From: Rhizopus arrhizus
Taxonomy: Eukaryota; Mucoromycota; Mucoromycetes; Mucorales; Rhizopodaceae
Reading direction: 5' to 3'
NCBI GenBank assembly: GCA_024220505.1
Contig: JAKZZE010000011.1
Location: forward strand, 1,674,001-1,738,000
Length of the DNA: 64,000 bases
Below the pieces are notes generated by a model. It ran no database searches. It was not told the origin of the DNA and saw nothing but the letters and a program-made list of their open reading frames with translations. Shown here in pieces: positions 41,920 through 54,700 of the stretch. The position numbers and the translations under genes are program-made. Position 1 is the stretch's first letter, and each line of letters starts with the position of its first letter.

Positions 41920-42225
41920 ATGAACAGACATTCAAGATTATTCATTTTATTAAAAAAGCCTTCAGAAAAGAAGACGGTGAAGATTAGTAAAGAACCACCG
42001 ATGATTGTTTATTTTGAAAGAGATGTATTAGAAGATACACTATTTGAATGTATATTTGATCCACAAGTATCACACGATGAAGAAAAAGATCATCCTGATT
42101 TATTAAGAAAGACGAAACCATGGCAAAGACCTCCTTATCAAACAACACAAAATCGATTCTTTACAAAAATAAAATCAATCTTTCGTCAAACATCATCACT
42201 ACAACCTACTTTATTTGCTCATTAA
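41920..42225 (+). CDS. small hypothetical protein
   Basis: The frame starts at ATG 41920 (MNRHSRLFILLKKPSEKKTV) and encodes 101 aa. It has a basic N-terminus and a central acidic stretch (ERDVLEDTLFECIFDPQVSH). Codon use resembles that of neighbouring genes, with several rare-looking but non-repetitive residues, and a T-rich region with AAATAAAAG follows the stop. No family is recognised, so it could be a chance frame. Confidence 0.35.
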   Translation: MNRHSRLFILLKKPSEKKTVKISKEPPMIVYFERDVLEDTLFECIFDPQVSHDEEKDHPDLLRKTKPWQRPPYQTTQNRFFTKIKSIFRQTSSLQPTLFAH

Positions 42226-44125
42226 TATTTAATACCCCCCCCTTCTTTATTTTTTTTTGTAAATAAAAGTAATCTATATATTCTAATAGTTGACATGGAT
42301 TAAAAGAGAGAAAGGGGAAAGGAACAAGGTTTGGTTGTGCACCCCCCTGCCTACAACCCCCCCCCCCTTCTCTTTCTTCCCATCATTAATTCCTAAAAAA
42401 GGATAATTTATGCAAACCATTTTATCCAATCAAAAAAAAAAATATTTATTTTACAAGTTCAGTCACATCATTTGACAACATCCAGTGCATATTCAATTTC
42501 GGATAAAGAATGCAGAGTAAAAAACGGATCAAGTATGAAAGTTTATAGAAGGAGAGTTATGAGCCTGAATAAAAAGGGTCCCTATCAGGGTTTTAGTTGT
42601 AAAAAAAAACAAGGGAAAATTGCCAAGAGGGGGGGAAAAGGTAACAAATGGTTTAATAAAGGAGAATAATGACAGTTAGAAGGGAAAAAAAAAAAGGATG
42701 AAATTATGTAAAGAAAGGGGGGAAAAAGAGAAGGAAAGATGATGTATACAATAGATGCTTCTATAAAGTCATAATTTGTATTTTATATGTGCTTAAAGAA
42801 TGTTGACTCTAAATCACAATTGAATTCTCTTTTTATAGGACTCATAAAATAGCAATTAAAGAATATGACCTAAAGAAGATTATCTAACAACATGAAGCTA
42901 TAGAGTAATAAAGAAGATGTGAAAAAAGTTTTCTATTATTTAAATAATTCAGTGAAGCCCATATTAAATTGAATCGCGTAATCCCTTAAAAAGGATAATT
43001 ACATCACATCAGGAGGCTTTTGACCCTCTTTTACGATAAATTGTAACATTGTAACCATGTTTAGGATCTATTTAAAATGAAATCAATCAGGATTGCTCTA
43101 TGAAGATTCTCTATAACCCATTATCTATGGAATAGTCATCTATGTTTGATTGTGATTCGATACCTAAGCTTGGGTATCTTTTGTCCTTGCAGTCATAAAT
43201 TATTATCCTTGGTAAACATGATCCGAATTATCTTGCTGGTCTGTTCAATATAGTTCACATCTGGTTTGATCTACTATTTGTCTATTATGAATGATGGATA
43301 CATCACTACTACAATCAATCATATTGTTTAGATCTTTGTCCATCATAACTTTTCATCTATCAAGACTTCTTTAGGCTTTAAATATTAAACAACAAAATTC
43401 AAATAATGTTGCAAAAGAAAATATAAACACTTTTTCTTTTTATCCTTCAACTATCCCCAGTAAAAGTTTTTTCTTTTATGAAAAAAATATACAAATAAAT
43501 TGGCTATTGAAATTTAAAAGATACCGAGGAGAGCATGAATAAGATTACCAGAATAATGTCTACTAGAAAATGAAATATTTTCTTCTGAATACCTTCACCA
43601 TTTCTAGATTGACTCTAAGCCATCACTCTGTAATTTGGATACTTGTACTCAAGGATATTATGTTATATAATAACACGAAACCAAAAGAACACTTTTTGAG
43701 ACTGAACTTGAAGACAATCTTGATTATCAAAAAGAAATCATTACAAAGTCTACAATTTATATTCTTCTATCAGTTGGCGGGTAAATGAGTAGATCTAATC
43801 ATTGACATGTTTGAAGAATGATCACTGAATCGATTATGAAGCTTTTTAATTCATTGTTTTATAAATCTTTTTGTTCTTTTTAACTGATCTGGGAGATTGG
43901 TCCCGTCTTCATTGAGAGGCAAGACATATTTACCGTGAGTTAAAAACCTTTTCAGTAAAATTGAAACTCACACATTTATTCTTTTTTTTTTGAAAAAAAA
44001 AAAAAAAAAAAAAAGTATTTACAGCATACGTGTTCTTTTTTATTATGTTATTATTTGATTTTTTTACAACAAAACAATGTACATCTCATCTTAGTCTATG
44101 AACTACAACTTGAGCAGTGGTCATT
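42226..44125. other. AT-rich intergenic region
   Basis: It contains C-runs and G-runs around 42337-42370 and 42630-42730, and several A/T homopolymers (for example 43995-44014). No convincing coding region, RNA gene or repeat shared with other parts of the window was found. Confidence 0.45.
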
Positions 44126-45244
44126 TTAGAAAAAAGGAGATGACTGAAACGGTTTTTTAACTAGGTAATATATAGTATTTCCACCCTTAGCTTTTATTAC
44201 AGTCTGGACTCCAGTCGGCATACCTTCAGTATATTTACAACAAACACCCCTATCAAACAATTCCCACTCAATTCTAATTCGCTCCCATAGTTCATGGACG
44301 CCTCTTGCTCTTTGCTCATATAAAGCTAATTTCAACTTTAAGTGTCGCCACATGTGCTCAATTACGTTCAGATCAGGCGATTGAGAGGGCCAAGGCAACA
44401 CTGGGTACTTTGCTTCTTCTTGAAGTCGTTGTTATCTTGGCAGTGTGTTTCGGATCGTTATCGTGCTGAGGAATGAAATCACCATCTCTTAATCGGTAGT
44501 CATCAAGGGTATCTGCAAGTTCGGTTTTTAGGATATGAATGTAATCGGATGCAGTCATCCTGCCATCGTATATCTCGCAGATATATCCAACTCCATGGGA
44601 AGTCATACAAGCCCACACCATAACACTTCCACCGCCGTGTTTTACGGTTGGGATTACATGATGAGGCTGTAATGGGCTTCCAGGCAGACTCCAATAGAAT
44701 TCAACTCCATCCGAGCCCCAAACGTTGATTTTCGACTTGTCAAAGATAACCTTTCTCCATTCGTCAATAGTCCAGTACCTGTGAGCAAGTGCCCATTCCA
44801 AGCGTGCTTTCCTGTGTTTTGCTGACAAAAGTGGTACCTTTTTTTTGGTCGGGCTTTGAATCCTAGGCTCTTTAAGGCGTTTAGAGTGGTGTTGTAAGTC
44901 AACCTTGGATAAATGGCCTTGAAATAATCAAAGACCTCAACATCAGACTTCAATCGTCCTAAGATTACCATTCTCTTCATGAGGGACTTGCTTGCTTCAG
45001 TTAAGATCTGAGGTCGTCCGCCAGTGTTATCGGGTCTTTGGATATTCCATTTTTTGCAATATCGATGAACAGTGGCTTTAGAGAGAGTCAAGCGATTAGC
45101 AATCTCTTCATAAGACAAATCAGACTCTAAGAGCACTCTCAAATCATTTTGAGTATCTTGGGAAATGGAGCGAGTCATTTGTAAGAAAGATTGGGTTGAA
45201 AATGTAGAATGTGTTGTAGAACAGTAACTGATCGTAGTAGACAT
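44126..45244 (-). pseudogene. Tc1/mariner transposase, frameshifted
   Basis: Three overlapping minus-strand frames cover one transposase. Positions 45244-44870 hold the paired HTH (LSYEEIANRLTLSKATVHRY and STLNAL-like second half), 44828-44430 hold the DDE core start, and 44401-44126 hold SPDLNVIEHMW and the C-terminus IKAKGGNTIYY. Frameshifts lie near 44850 and 44420. The first catalytic block reads IFDKSKINVWG, lacking one residue and replacing the usual E after D by K. The second block QHDNDPKHTAK survives. A CAGTGGTCATTTT motif at 44114 may be its left TIR, but no matching right TIR is seen next to 45244, where LTR DNA begins. Confidence 0.85.
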
Positions 45245-45980
45245 TGATAAATATAAGTCTTAATACAAGATCATAATTAAATAAAATAAAAATATAAGTT
45301 TATTTAAATAAGATCATACAATCAATTCCAATTAAACATGTTCTTTTAGAATATGTTTTGTATTAATAAGAGTTCTTTGATAAGAAGAAGTATCAACTAA
45401 AATAACAAGATCCAATCCAATATCAGGAATATTGTTAATCTTTCACATAATTGAAATAACGCGTAAAATAACGTTATTCAAATCAGTGAGGAATTCCCAG
45501 AATAAAAGATAATCTATGACAGACATACAAAAGAACAAATGAAAAGTTTTCATAATCATAATTATAGATGATACTTGCTAAAGTACCTGAATATTAGAAG
45601 AACGCTTACAATAGAAGATATCAAGCCACTCACTCAATAAGATATAAATACCTGCCTTCAATTAGAATAATTTTTACTTTAAACTGAAATAAAGATCAGT
45701 CTCAAAAAGTACCTACACTGTTTCTTTGTTTTTGTTTCTACCTGTTGTATCCACACAACTAGTAAAGTGAACATTCATGGATAAACGAGAGATCTCCGCA
45801 ATAGCCAACTCTGCCCTGTTGTCTCTATTGGCGTTCCCACGACTATATCGGAACCTGATTATAACAACGGCAGTTCAATCCAATTTTATTCGATAATTAT
45901 CGTTAGATCAATAATTTATCTACTTCATTGTCCCTTGATTCGTCAAGAAGACAGCGGCTATTGATTATCTACTATCTTTC

Positions 45981-46321
45981 TGAACTGTTTTAAGTATTCA
46001 AAAATAAGGTAAAGAAGAATTAACGAGACCGAACAATAGTTCTAAAGTCGAATACTTTTATTAAAGAAAGATTTCAAGGCTATTTATATTAGTTGAGCAA
46101 GACCTGAGATTAGATGACAAAAATAGTTACGACCGATATGATTTGATATGTATAAGAAAAATTTTATAGACTGATGTTAATAATCAACTGTTGAGATGAA
46201 AGTGAAACTTGGCTGTTTAGGGCAGTGATAATTATCAGGCTCTATTCTTATTCAAACTCATTTGTAAAGATTTAGTCCAGAATGATAAGACTGTATCTTA
46301 TTGACATGTCAAAACATGACA
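45981..46321 (-). repeat. 3' LTR of G1
   Basis: This 341-bp LTR matches 58292-58632 closely (for example CAGGCTC here against CAGGTTC there). A TATTTATATTAG-like region in the middle may hold the promoter. Confidence 0.9.
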
Positions 46322-46743
46322 TTGCCCCCTTCCAGTTTGTAACTATCTTTTCTGGAATTAATGTGGCAAGTGAAAATATGTTTGTTTAAGTGAATGTCGA
46401 AAATGAGGTTTGAGATGTCAAGATGAGCTCTATTTGTTGTAAGAAATAGGTGCTTGGTAGGGTTAAGTCATATAACGTATAGTGGCTCTTTATATAAACA
46501 TATAAAGTATAGTGTTCAAGAATGGAACAAAGCATTTAGGCGATAATAAACCCTGAACAGGAATTTATTGCTAAAGTGATGTTTGTCTGTAAATGTGACT
46601 GCGTACAAATGTGCATATTGAAAAATATTAAGGTATGAGTAAAAATTCATTTTTTACTATCCTTGTAAATATTTTATAATTGCGTAATTTGCTGGTAACG
46701 TATATGTATAGTTAATGAAAGTTGGTGGAAGAAGGTCAATGTA

Positions 46744-49700
46744 TTAACGTCTGTTTCTTTTAGAGTTAGTTACACTGCGATGCACGTTTTTTCTTTTCTT
46801 GGTTGTATCTTTTTTAGGAACAAGTTGAACCTCGCGCGCTGGTTCTTGTTCACTTAGACGTGACCAATATTTTTGGATCGGTCTGTAATCATGGAAATGA
46901 CTAGCCGGTTCCCAAGTGTCATCTTCTTCTCCATAACCTTTCCATCGAACTTTATATAAGTAATTACCCGGTGATCCCTTATGGTGTAGAACTGCCTCAA
47001 CATCGTATGATTCAGATTGATCAGTATTGGATAAGGATACTTCCTGGGAAATAACCTTTATTTGCGATGGAGGTACATCTCTTGGTAAGAGTGCTCCAGT
47101 TGCATCAACCAACACATATGAACCACCTTGAGTTTTTCTTTTGACAGTGTAATTACCAACGTAGAGGGGATCACTTTTTGCAACACGGTTTACATTCTTG
47201 AGCGTGACTTGACTACCAGTGGGGATATCGGATAGAATTCTGTGAGTTTGGTTGAACTTGTCTCGAGAAGCAGCTTGTGAAGTTTTTATTTTTTCACGAA
47301 TAGCCGGTAAGACAGTGTCATTAAACTCGTTAATTCTAGTTTCTAACTGTTTCATCGTTTCAGGCGATTTAGTTTTGTCCAGCACGTTATTATAATCCTT
47401 GTTTTCATTGGGACGTCTTGCAAACATCAATGAGAAAGGTCTAGTGCCGTGTAAGGCTGTATGCGTATTGTTGAGGGCTTCTTGGGTACTGTCAACATAC
47501 AAGTCCCAATCCTCAGTTCTGCCTTGTAATCTTTTGTGCAAAATATTTTTTGCTTTGCCAACCCATCGTTCGACTATACCGTTAGCTCGGGGATGATAAG
47601 CTGATATGAGACGATGATCAATACCGGATGATTCAACATACAGTCTGACGAGTTCATTGACATACTCAGTACCATTATCACTTTGGATAATTTTTGGTCG
47701 ACCAAAGAGCGATAAGATACTCCTTAATGCAAGTGCAATAGTGAGAGAAGATTTATCGGGCAAGGCTTTGAGTACACAATATCGTGTAAAGACGTCTACT
47801 ACCAGAAGGATGTATTGATTACCTTGTACTGAAGTAGGGAAAGGTCCGGCTGTGTCGATACAGATGTGATCCCAAGGTGCATCAGCATAGATTGAGGTCA
47901 AAGGATTGTATCCGTGCTTTGCGATATTGAATTTTTGGCAATCAGGACAACTACGTATTATTTCAAGTGCATCTTCCTTGAGCTTTGTCCAGTGAATACC
48001 ATCACTATGTAAAGCTGTTACGATTGCTTGAGCTCCACGGTGTCCCTCTAAATGTGTATCCATGAGTAGCTTTTGTCTGTCTTCTGGTGCTGGGGTCATC
48101 AAGTCAGCAGGCATCATCATTCTGGATGTAAGAATTGATCCGTTAGAATTGATAATTTGGGAAGTGACAATTGTTTTGATGGTTTTATTATCCCCCTCCA
48201 GCGTTTTTTCAGGTTCGAAAAGACGCGACAAAGCATCTGGTAGAATATTTTGAATACCAGGTCGATGGATGATTTTGAAGTTATAATCCAGTATAGTGTC
48301 CAGCCAATTGATCATCATAGCGTTAGCTACAGGCTGGGTGTGGAGATAAGTTAAGGCCTTGTGATCAGTGTATAAGGTGAATGGATTACCCCACAAAAAT
48401 GGATGAAACTTCTTTAGTGCAAATATCACTGCTAATAGCTCACGTTTAGTGGTAGAATAATTCTTTTCAGATGTAGAAAGTGAGCGTGCCATGAAACCGA
48501 TATATCGAGTCTCATTTTTGATAACTTGGTAAAGAACAGCATCAATTGAATAGTTACTAGCATCAGTAGCAACATAAAAAGGTTGTTCTAGATCTGGATG
48601 ATGAAGAAGTGGCGCAGAAGACAATAATGCCTTGATCTTTTCAAAAGCTCTTTCTTGTTCAGATGTCCAAAGTTTATCAAGTTTACCTTCGAAACGTAAT
48701 TTGTCCAAAGGTGCAGTGACTTCAGAAATATTTGGCAAGTATTTTCTAAAATAATTTACCAGTCCTAAAAAGCGTTGAATCTCTTTTCCAGATGCAGGTC
48801 TAGGCCAAGTCAAAGCGTTTGTAACTTTACGAGGATCGAGTCGAGACCCTTTGGCATCAACACAGAAACCAAGCAAGTAAACAGTAGACTGCGCAAAATG
48901 ACACTTGTCTGGGTTAAGGATCAAATTCACTTTAGTTAATCTCTGAATTATGTTTTGCACATGTGTGATGTGTTCCTCATAAGACTTGGAAAATATGATG
49001 ATATCATCAACAAAAGCCTGTGCATAAGGTAAATCACGTAACACTATATTAATCACTCGTTGATAACGGGAAGCAATATGTTTCAAACCAAATGGACAAC
49101 CTCTAAATTGGTATTGTTGACCTTCAAAAGTGAATGTGGTCTTAATACGATCAGGCTCATAGATTTGGAATCGATGAAATGCTTGTCGAAGGTCAAGAGT
49201 GGTAAAAATAGTTGATCCTTGTAATCGATCGAAAATCTCTTCAATCTTTGGAATAGGATGTCTATCATTTGACACAAGAATAGAATTTAATAAGCGAGGA
49301 TCGAGACAGGGTCGATGTCCTGTGAGATTACCAAGCAAGTCTTTCTTAGGTGCCAATGTTAAAGGAGAATTCCAATCTGAATTAGGTGATGCACGTTCAA
49401 TAACTTCGTCCTTTAACCAAGTATCAATACATTCACGCATGATTGGTAGTAGTTTAAAAGGAGTACGATATGGTGCACGGTAAGCAGTTTTTCCTTTAAC
49501 AGTTTCTAAACGTATAACTGACTCTGGTACAGTACAAAATGAATTCTTGGGTATTAAGGCATTTTGATCAACAAATGGTTTAACAGCATTATGAAAATGA
49601 GCTTGTTGCTCAGGTGTACCGAAAGGAGCTTTGTTAGGTTCAGGTGTATCATCCGTAATCTCTTTGTCAATAACTGGTGCAAGATTAGGATGTCTGATAG

Positions 49701-49998
49701 CTAAGTTGGTAACAAGAATGTTTAACTTGTGCATCAGATCTAATCCTATTACAACTTCAGTATCCAAGGAAAGAGGAAGGACTTCAAAAGAATGGGATGT
49801 ATGAATAAGATTTTTATCATTATCACCGTAAATAACACTTAATGGAAATTTGGTTGTACCGAAACGTTTACTAACATTATCACTTGTAGCAAGTATAACG
49901 GAACCAGATACATTTCTATCAACTGCAATATTATATTTATTAACAAAATTTGTGTCTATCGAGCTAAAAGAGGAACCACTATCAACCAGGGCCATAGT
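46744..49998 (-). CDS. G1 pol part: protease-RT-RNase H-integrase-chromodomain
   Basis: This is the downstream part of the G1 gag-pol frame, from the protease onward; upstream it is separated by a solo LTR, so its present start codon is not natural. Domains in order are aspartic protease (ALVDSGSS), reverse transcriptase (DLRQAFHRFQI, FVDDIII active site), RNase H (ATDAS, YTDHKAL), and integrase. The integrase has HLEGH..CPDC zinc motif, D of CIDTAG, SDNGTEY, then E 35 residues later in NGIVERW. The C-terminal chromodomain is YLYKVRWKGYGEEDDTWEP. A chromodomain after integrase is the mark of chromoviruses and directs integration to particular chromatin. This stretch has no stop or frameshift. 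Confidence 0.9.
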   Translation of the reverse strand, partial: TMALVDSGSSFSSIDTNFVNKYNIAVDRNVSGSVILATSDNVSKRFGTTKFPLSVIYGDNDKNLIHTSHSFEVLPLSLDTEVVIGLDLMHKLNILVTNLAIRHPNLAPVIDKEITDDTPEPNKAPFGTPEQQAHFHNAVKPFVDQNALIPKNSFCTVPESVIRLETVKGKTAYRAPYRTPFKLLPIMRECIDTWLKDEVIERASPNSDWNSPLTLAPKKDLLGNLTGHRPCLDPRLLNSILVSNDRHPIPKIEEIFDRLQGSTIFTTLDLRQAFHRFQIYEPDRIKTTFTFEGQQYQFRGCPFGLKHIASRYQRVINIVLRDLPYAQAFVDDIIIFSKSYEEHITHVQNIIQRLTKVNLILNPDKCHFAQSTVYLLGFCVDAKGSRLDPRKVTNALTWPRPASGKEIQRFLGLVNYFRKYLPNISEVTAPLDKLRFEGKLDKLWTSEQERAFEKIKALLSSAPLLHHPDLEQPFYVATDASNYSIDAVLYQVIKNETRYIGFMARSLSTSEKNYSTTKRELLAVIFALKKFHPFLWGNPFTLYTDHKALTYLHTQPVANAMMINWLDTILDYNFKIIHRPGIQNILPDALSRLFEPEKTLEGDNKTIKTIVTSQIINSNGSILTSRMMMPADLMTPAPEDRQKLLMDTHLEGHRGAQAIVTALHSDGIHWTKLKEDALEIIRSCPDCQKFNIAKHGYNPLTSIYADAPWDHICIDTAGPFPTSVQGNQYILLVVDVFTRYCVLKALPDKSSLTIALALRSILSLFGRPKIIQSDNGTEYVNELVRLYVESSGIDHRLISAYHPRANGIVERWVGKAKNILHKRLQGRTEDWDLYVDSTQEALNNTHTALHGTRPFSLMFARRPNENKDYNNVLDKTKSPETMKQLETRINEFNDTVLPAIREKIKTSQAASRDKFNQTHRILSDIPTGSQVTLKNVNRVAKSDPLYVGNYTVKRKTQGGSYVLVDATGALLPRDVPPSQIKVISQEVSLSNTDQSESYDVEAVLHHKGSPGNYLYKVRWKGYGEEDDTWEPASHFHDYRPIQKYWSRLSEQEPAREVQLVPKKDTTKKRKNVHRSVTNSKRNRR

Positions 49999-50421
49999 TG
50001 TTTTGCCAAGTATTAAAATAAGAGACAAAAACTAAAAAGACAATAGTTGTGAAACTAAAGATTATATGTTGCTTTATTAATAAAAACATTTGAGGCTATT
50101 TATACTTTTTGGATGTCTGGATCTTTACCGCTATTTCAATTGATCGGTTAAAAGAATAATGTGGGAAGGATGGGAAGATAAAGGAAAGATAGTAGATAAT
50201 CAATAGCCGCTGTCTTCTTGACGAATCAAGGGACAATGAAGTAGATAAATTATTGATCTAACGATAATTATCGAATAAAATTGGATTGAACTGCCGTTGT
50301 TATAATCAGGTTCCGATATAGTCGTGGGAACACCGATAGAGACAACAGGGCAAAGTTGGCTATTGCGGAGATCTCTCGTTTATCCATGAATGTTCACTTT
50401 ACTAGTTGTGTGGATACAACA
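49999..50421 (-). mobile_element. solo LTR of the G2 family inside G1
   Basis: This 423-bp LTR is inverted relative to the G2 LTRs and has the target duplication ATAGT at 49994-49998 and 50422-50426. Removing it and one duplication makes the gag side (..ENVNT) continuous with the protease side (MALVDSGS). It therefore inserted in an intact gag-pol gene. Confidence 0.93.
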
Positions 50422-51291
50422 ATAGTGTTCACATTTTCTATAGTGATAGGTACAATTAAAGAATGGTTAGTACTTTTAAATACTTCATTCTGTTTTGTTA
50501 ATTTCTTACAATCATAGTTCACTGGATAACCCTCGTCATCTACGTCCATCAAGTTGCTATCACCACTAAACACCTTGAAAGATGCCTGTTGCGGTCTAGC
50601 TTGAGGAGTGATGGTGAGGTTAGGCTTGTTACCATTGGATCTTGAAGTATCCAAGCGAACAGAACGGATGGCCTTAGTTGGACCGTGATAGGGCTTGTCT
50701 CGTGGACAGTTAGCCGCATGTTCCCTGGACCATGGAACATTACCAGAGCAACGATAGCACCTTTTGGCAACAGATACAATGGACATTGACGAGTTATTTG
50801 TAGCGGACGAAGGGTTCACCAAAGGAGGGCTTCTGTTCAACAAATCCTTGTACTTGTTGCACTTATCTGTAGGATGATTGGCCGGGCCATGGATAGCACA
50901 ATGGAATTTGTTTTTGATGTTGCCAGGAGAAGAGGACTTCTTAGTTATACCCTGTAAGTTGCTCAACAAATGTGAGTTCCTAGGGTTGTACTTAGATGCC
51001 TCTGTTCCATTTGATGAGAGAGACAAAGATGAAGACTTGATGGGGACAGAAGCTTGTCGAGGTGATGGGCTAACCTCGGAACACAAGTTGGATGACAATA
51101 CCATCCTGGCTTTGGCAGCGACTTTTGCGACAGAGTCTTGCTGGTCTCTTCCTAGGTTCAACAAGGAGCGAGAGGCCTCTTGACGCAAAAATGCTGGTAA
51201 AGCTCGCTTGTATATGGTGGCAGTCTTGATGTCATCGTCCCATTTGGCTGCTCTACGGATTCTTTGGAATCGATCAGTGAAGGCTTCTATG

Positions 51292-51715
51292 TGTTGTATC
51301 CACACAACTAGTAAAGTGAACATTCATGGATAAACGAGAGATCTCCGCAATAGCCAACTCTGCCCTGTTGTCCCTATCGGCGTTCCCACGACTATATCGG
51401 AACCTGATTATAACAACGGCAGTTCAATCCAATTTTATTCGATAATTATCGTTAGATCAATAATTTATCTACTTCATTGTCCCTTGATTCGTCAAGAAGA
51501 CAGCGGCTATTGATTATCTACTATCTTTCCTTTATCTTCCCATCCTTCCCACATTATTCTTTTAACCGATCAATTGAAATAGCGGTAAAGATCCAGACAT
51601 CCAAAAAGTATAAATAGCCTCAAATGTTTTTATTAATAAAGCAACATATAATCTTTAGTTTCACAACTATTGTCTTTTTTAGTTTTTGTCTCTTATTTTA
51701 ATACTTGGCAAAACA
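51292..51715 (+). repeat. 5' LTR of G2
   Basis: It begins TGTTGTATCCACACAAC and ends GGCAAAACA. TATAAATA (51609-51616) is the likely promoter element, followed by ATTAATAAAGCAAC with a polyadenylation-like AATAAA. Confidence 0.93.
51609..51616 (+). promoter_or_regulatory. TATA box in the G2 5' LTR
   Basis: TATAAATA lies about 107 bp upstream of the LTR end. The same motif is in every G2-type LTR of the window (for example 57391-57398). Transcription start was not determined. Confidence 0.6.
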
Positions 51716-51788
51716 TTTTTTTTGTGAATTCTTTATTGACTTTATTTTAAAACAACCCTTTTTTATTATTACTACCTACCTTACCAAT

Positions 51789-54700
51789 ATGTCAAACACA
51801 AATGACTTCAACTCTGCTGCTGCTGGTTCTTCCAGTAGTAATGCCAAAACTTATCCTGATAACGCTCGTCGTATGTCAGATGTTTCTACTTTATCTTCAG
51901 AGGCAGAGTCCTCTGGAATGACCACTTCCGCAGTTTCTTCTGGTTCTCTTGAGCCTAGAATCGCAGCCCCATCCATCCACTCTTCCATTGAGGAGTTGGA
52001 TTCCACCATCATCGGTGCCACCCAAGTTATTCTTAACTTGTCTGTTCGTCTCCTTTCTACGACTCCTGAGTCAGAGGAAGACAACATGGTGCGCGCTAAG
52101 TACGAAGCCTGCTCTAAGGATCTGGAGAGACTAGTTCATACTAGAGACCTCCTCCAGCGAGCCATGAACCATGCTGTTCCCACCGCTTGGACTGGTTCAC
52201 CTAAGGTTGCGCCTGCAGCCTTGAATGTTGTACCTCCAAACCTACCCCTCATGCAGTGGAAGGGTGCGGTCTTTGACCCATCTGCCCCTGTCTCTGTGGA
52301 TGTCAAGCACTGCTTGAAAAAATTTCAGGACGTAATGTTCGCACATGGTCTTGACCTTGATCAGCACTGGCTTCGTCTTCTCCCTCCTTGCTTGTCATCG
52401 AGTCAACGTACTTGGCTTGATGAGTACCAAGAAAAAGAGGATGTCCATACGTGGAGTCAGTTCAAAAAGGCTTTTACTAGCCATTATGGTGTTGGTTCGG
52501 CTGAAGAAAAAGCCACATCTACAACGGAGTTGTTACGCATCTCCATGACTGCTGCTGAAACTGTTGACCAATATGTTGAACGTTTCAACAACCTCCGTCG
52601 CTTGGCACAAATCCAAGATCGCTGTGTCTTGACTCGTTGTTTTTTGATCGGTCTTCAGGCCGACATCTACAAGAAGGTGGTCGTGTCCTTAGCCAATTGT
52701 ACGGACGCGGAAAAAGAATCGGTCGACTACGTTGTCAAGTTGGCCAAGACTTTGTACCATTCGCTGTACAAAGTTCGTAAAGTGGCTAACGCTGCTCACA
52801 CTTCTGCTGGCCCTTCGATGGTCAATGACTCTTCTTCTTCTGGTCGAAAGAAATCTTCTGCTTTTGTCTCTGGTTCTGCTGTTCGTTCTGCACCTTATCC
52901 GCAGGCTTCTAGGAAGTATTGCAGATTCCACAAGACTACCACCCATAGCAATGATGAATGTCGTGCTATGAAGAAAGCTTCCTCTTCTTCTCCTTCTTCG
53001 GGTTCTACCCAAGTTGATGTCTCCTCTGGTTCTGCTGCCTCCCAGTGGAATCCAAGAAACCAACCTTCCGGTTTGGGACGTCCGTGCCGCTCTTGTGGTG
53101 CTGACAACTGGCGTCCTGGTCACCGATGCAAAGGAAAGGGTCGTTCAACCGGTTCCTTGGCTGACGATTCTGCCGGATCTTCTCACATGTTTCGAGCAAT
53201 GAGTCGATCCCCTGCTTCTTCCTTGTCTTCCGTTGCCTCTTCTGGTAACGATGTTTCTGTTTCTGTTGGCTCTTCTGCCACTGCTGCTTCGAGTAGTAGT
53301 GATGCTTCTCCCGGTCGCAAGACTGATGCTGCTGGTCCCGTTGTTCCTGTTCCCGATTCGTCGGATGATATGGACATTGATGTTGCGGAAGCCCTTACTG
53401 TGGCTGAAGCTGCTCAGGCCTGTAAGTACATTACACATCACATCTTTTCTAAAGCGCCTTCAAACACTAATACGCTTTATGTTCCTATTATTATAGAGCA
53501 CATCAAAACATGGGCCATGATTGATACCGGTTCGTCTTTTTCGTGTGTGTCTCCTTCGTTCTGTTCGGCACTTGGTTTAGTTCCAACACCTAATCCAGGA
53601 TCGATCAAGTTAGGACATAATAGTTCAAGTACTGTAAGCCGGTTAGGCATAATAAATCTTACTGTTTATTATAACCAAATCCGTTTGTCATATGAATTTG
53701 AAGTGTTTGATTTTAGCAGTGATGTTCCCATTTGTTTAGGACTTGACATTTTGCCTAAACTAAGAATAGGTTTAACAGGATTAGCCACTTCTTGGTTAAA
53801 TTCTAATATTCCTAAAATACCTGATCCAGTTAACCCTGATGATTATAAGCCAAATGAAACTCCTGTTGGCACTATGCAGGAAAGACAACGTTTGATGAGC
53901 ACTATTCAACCTTTGTTAGATGCTAATACGAGTATCCCCATGTCTTCTCATTGTAATTTACCTGGTGCTATCATCACTCTTGATACTGAACCCAATGCCT
54001 TTGCTTATCGAAGACAACCCGATATTGCTATTGCTAATAGAAAGATCATGGAAGACCAAATTCAAACTTGGTTGGATGATTGTGTCATTGAACCTGCTCC
54101 TTCCAATACTCGCTTCAATAACCCTATTTTTCTTGTTGGAAAAAAGGATGTCAACGGATTATACACTAAGAAAAGAGCAGTTATTGATCCACGTCTGCTT
54201 AACCAACTTGTAAAGAATGTTGATAGAATGCCTTTACCTCTAATCAGCGATCTTCATCAACGTATGGGTTCTGCTACTATATTCACTACCTTCGACATAC
54301 GAGCATGCTTTCATCGTTTTCTTATCCAAGAATCTGATAGACCCAAAACCGCATTTACTCATCCATTTACTGGTATGCAGTATCAATTTCGTCATTGTCC
54401 TTTTGGCTTGACAAGTACCGGTAACATTGTACAGCGTGTTCTTACAAATTTGTTCGCAGATCTTCCTTACACTGCACTCTATATTGATGATCTATGTGTC
54501 TTCAGCTCTGGTGACATGAATCAACATATTGAGTATGTCCGTGAAGTGTTGAAACGTCTTACTGCTGCAAATTTAATCATTAATGTTGAAAAGACGCATT
54601 TTGCACAAAGTTGTGTAAATATTCTCGGATGGACTATTGGTAACAATGGTTCTCTAATCCCTGATCAACGTAAACTGACAAATATACATTCTTGGCCCAC

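Noticed and set aside
42472..42669. A 65-aa basic protein
   Set aside because: It runs through G- and A-homopolymers and has no start context, homologue or splice evidence.
44126..45244. A complete Tc1 transposon
   Set aside because: The transposase is frameshifted, a catalytic block is altered, and only one possible TIR is visible.
46744..50028. An independent pol gene starting at 50028
   Set aside because: The first residues come from an inserted solo LTR; the real gene is a longer gag-pol frame broken at 49999-50421.
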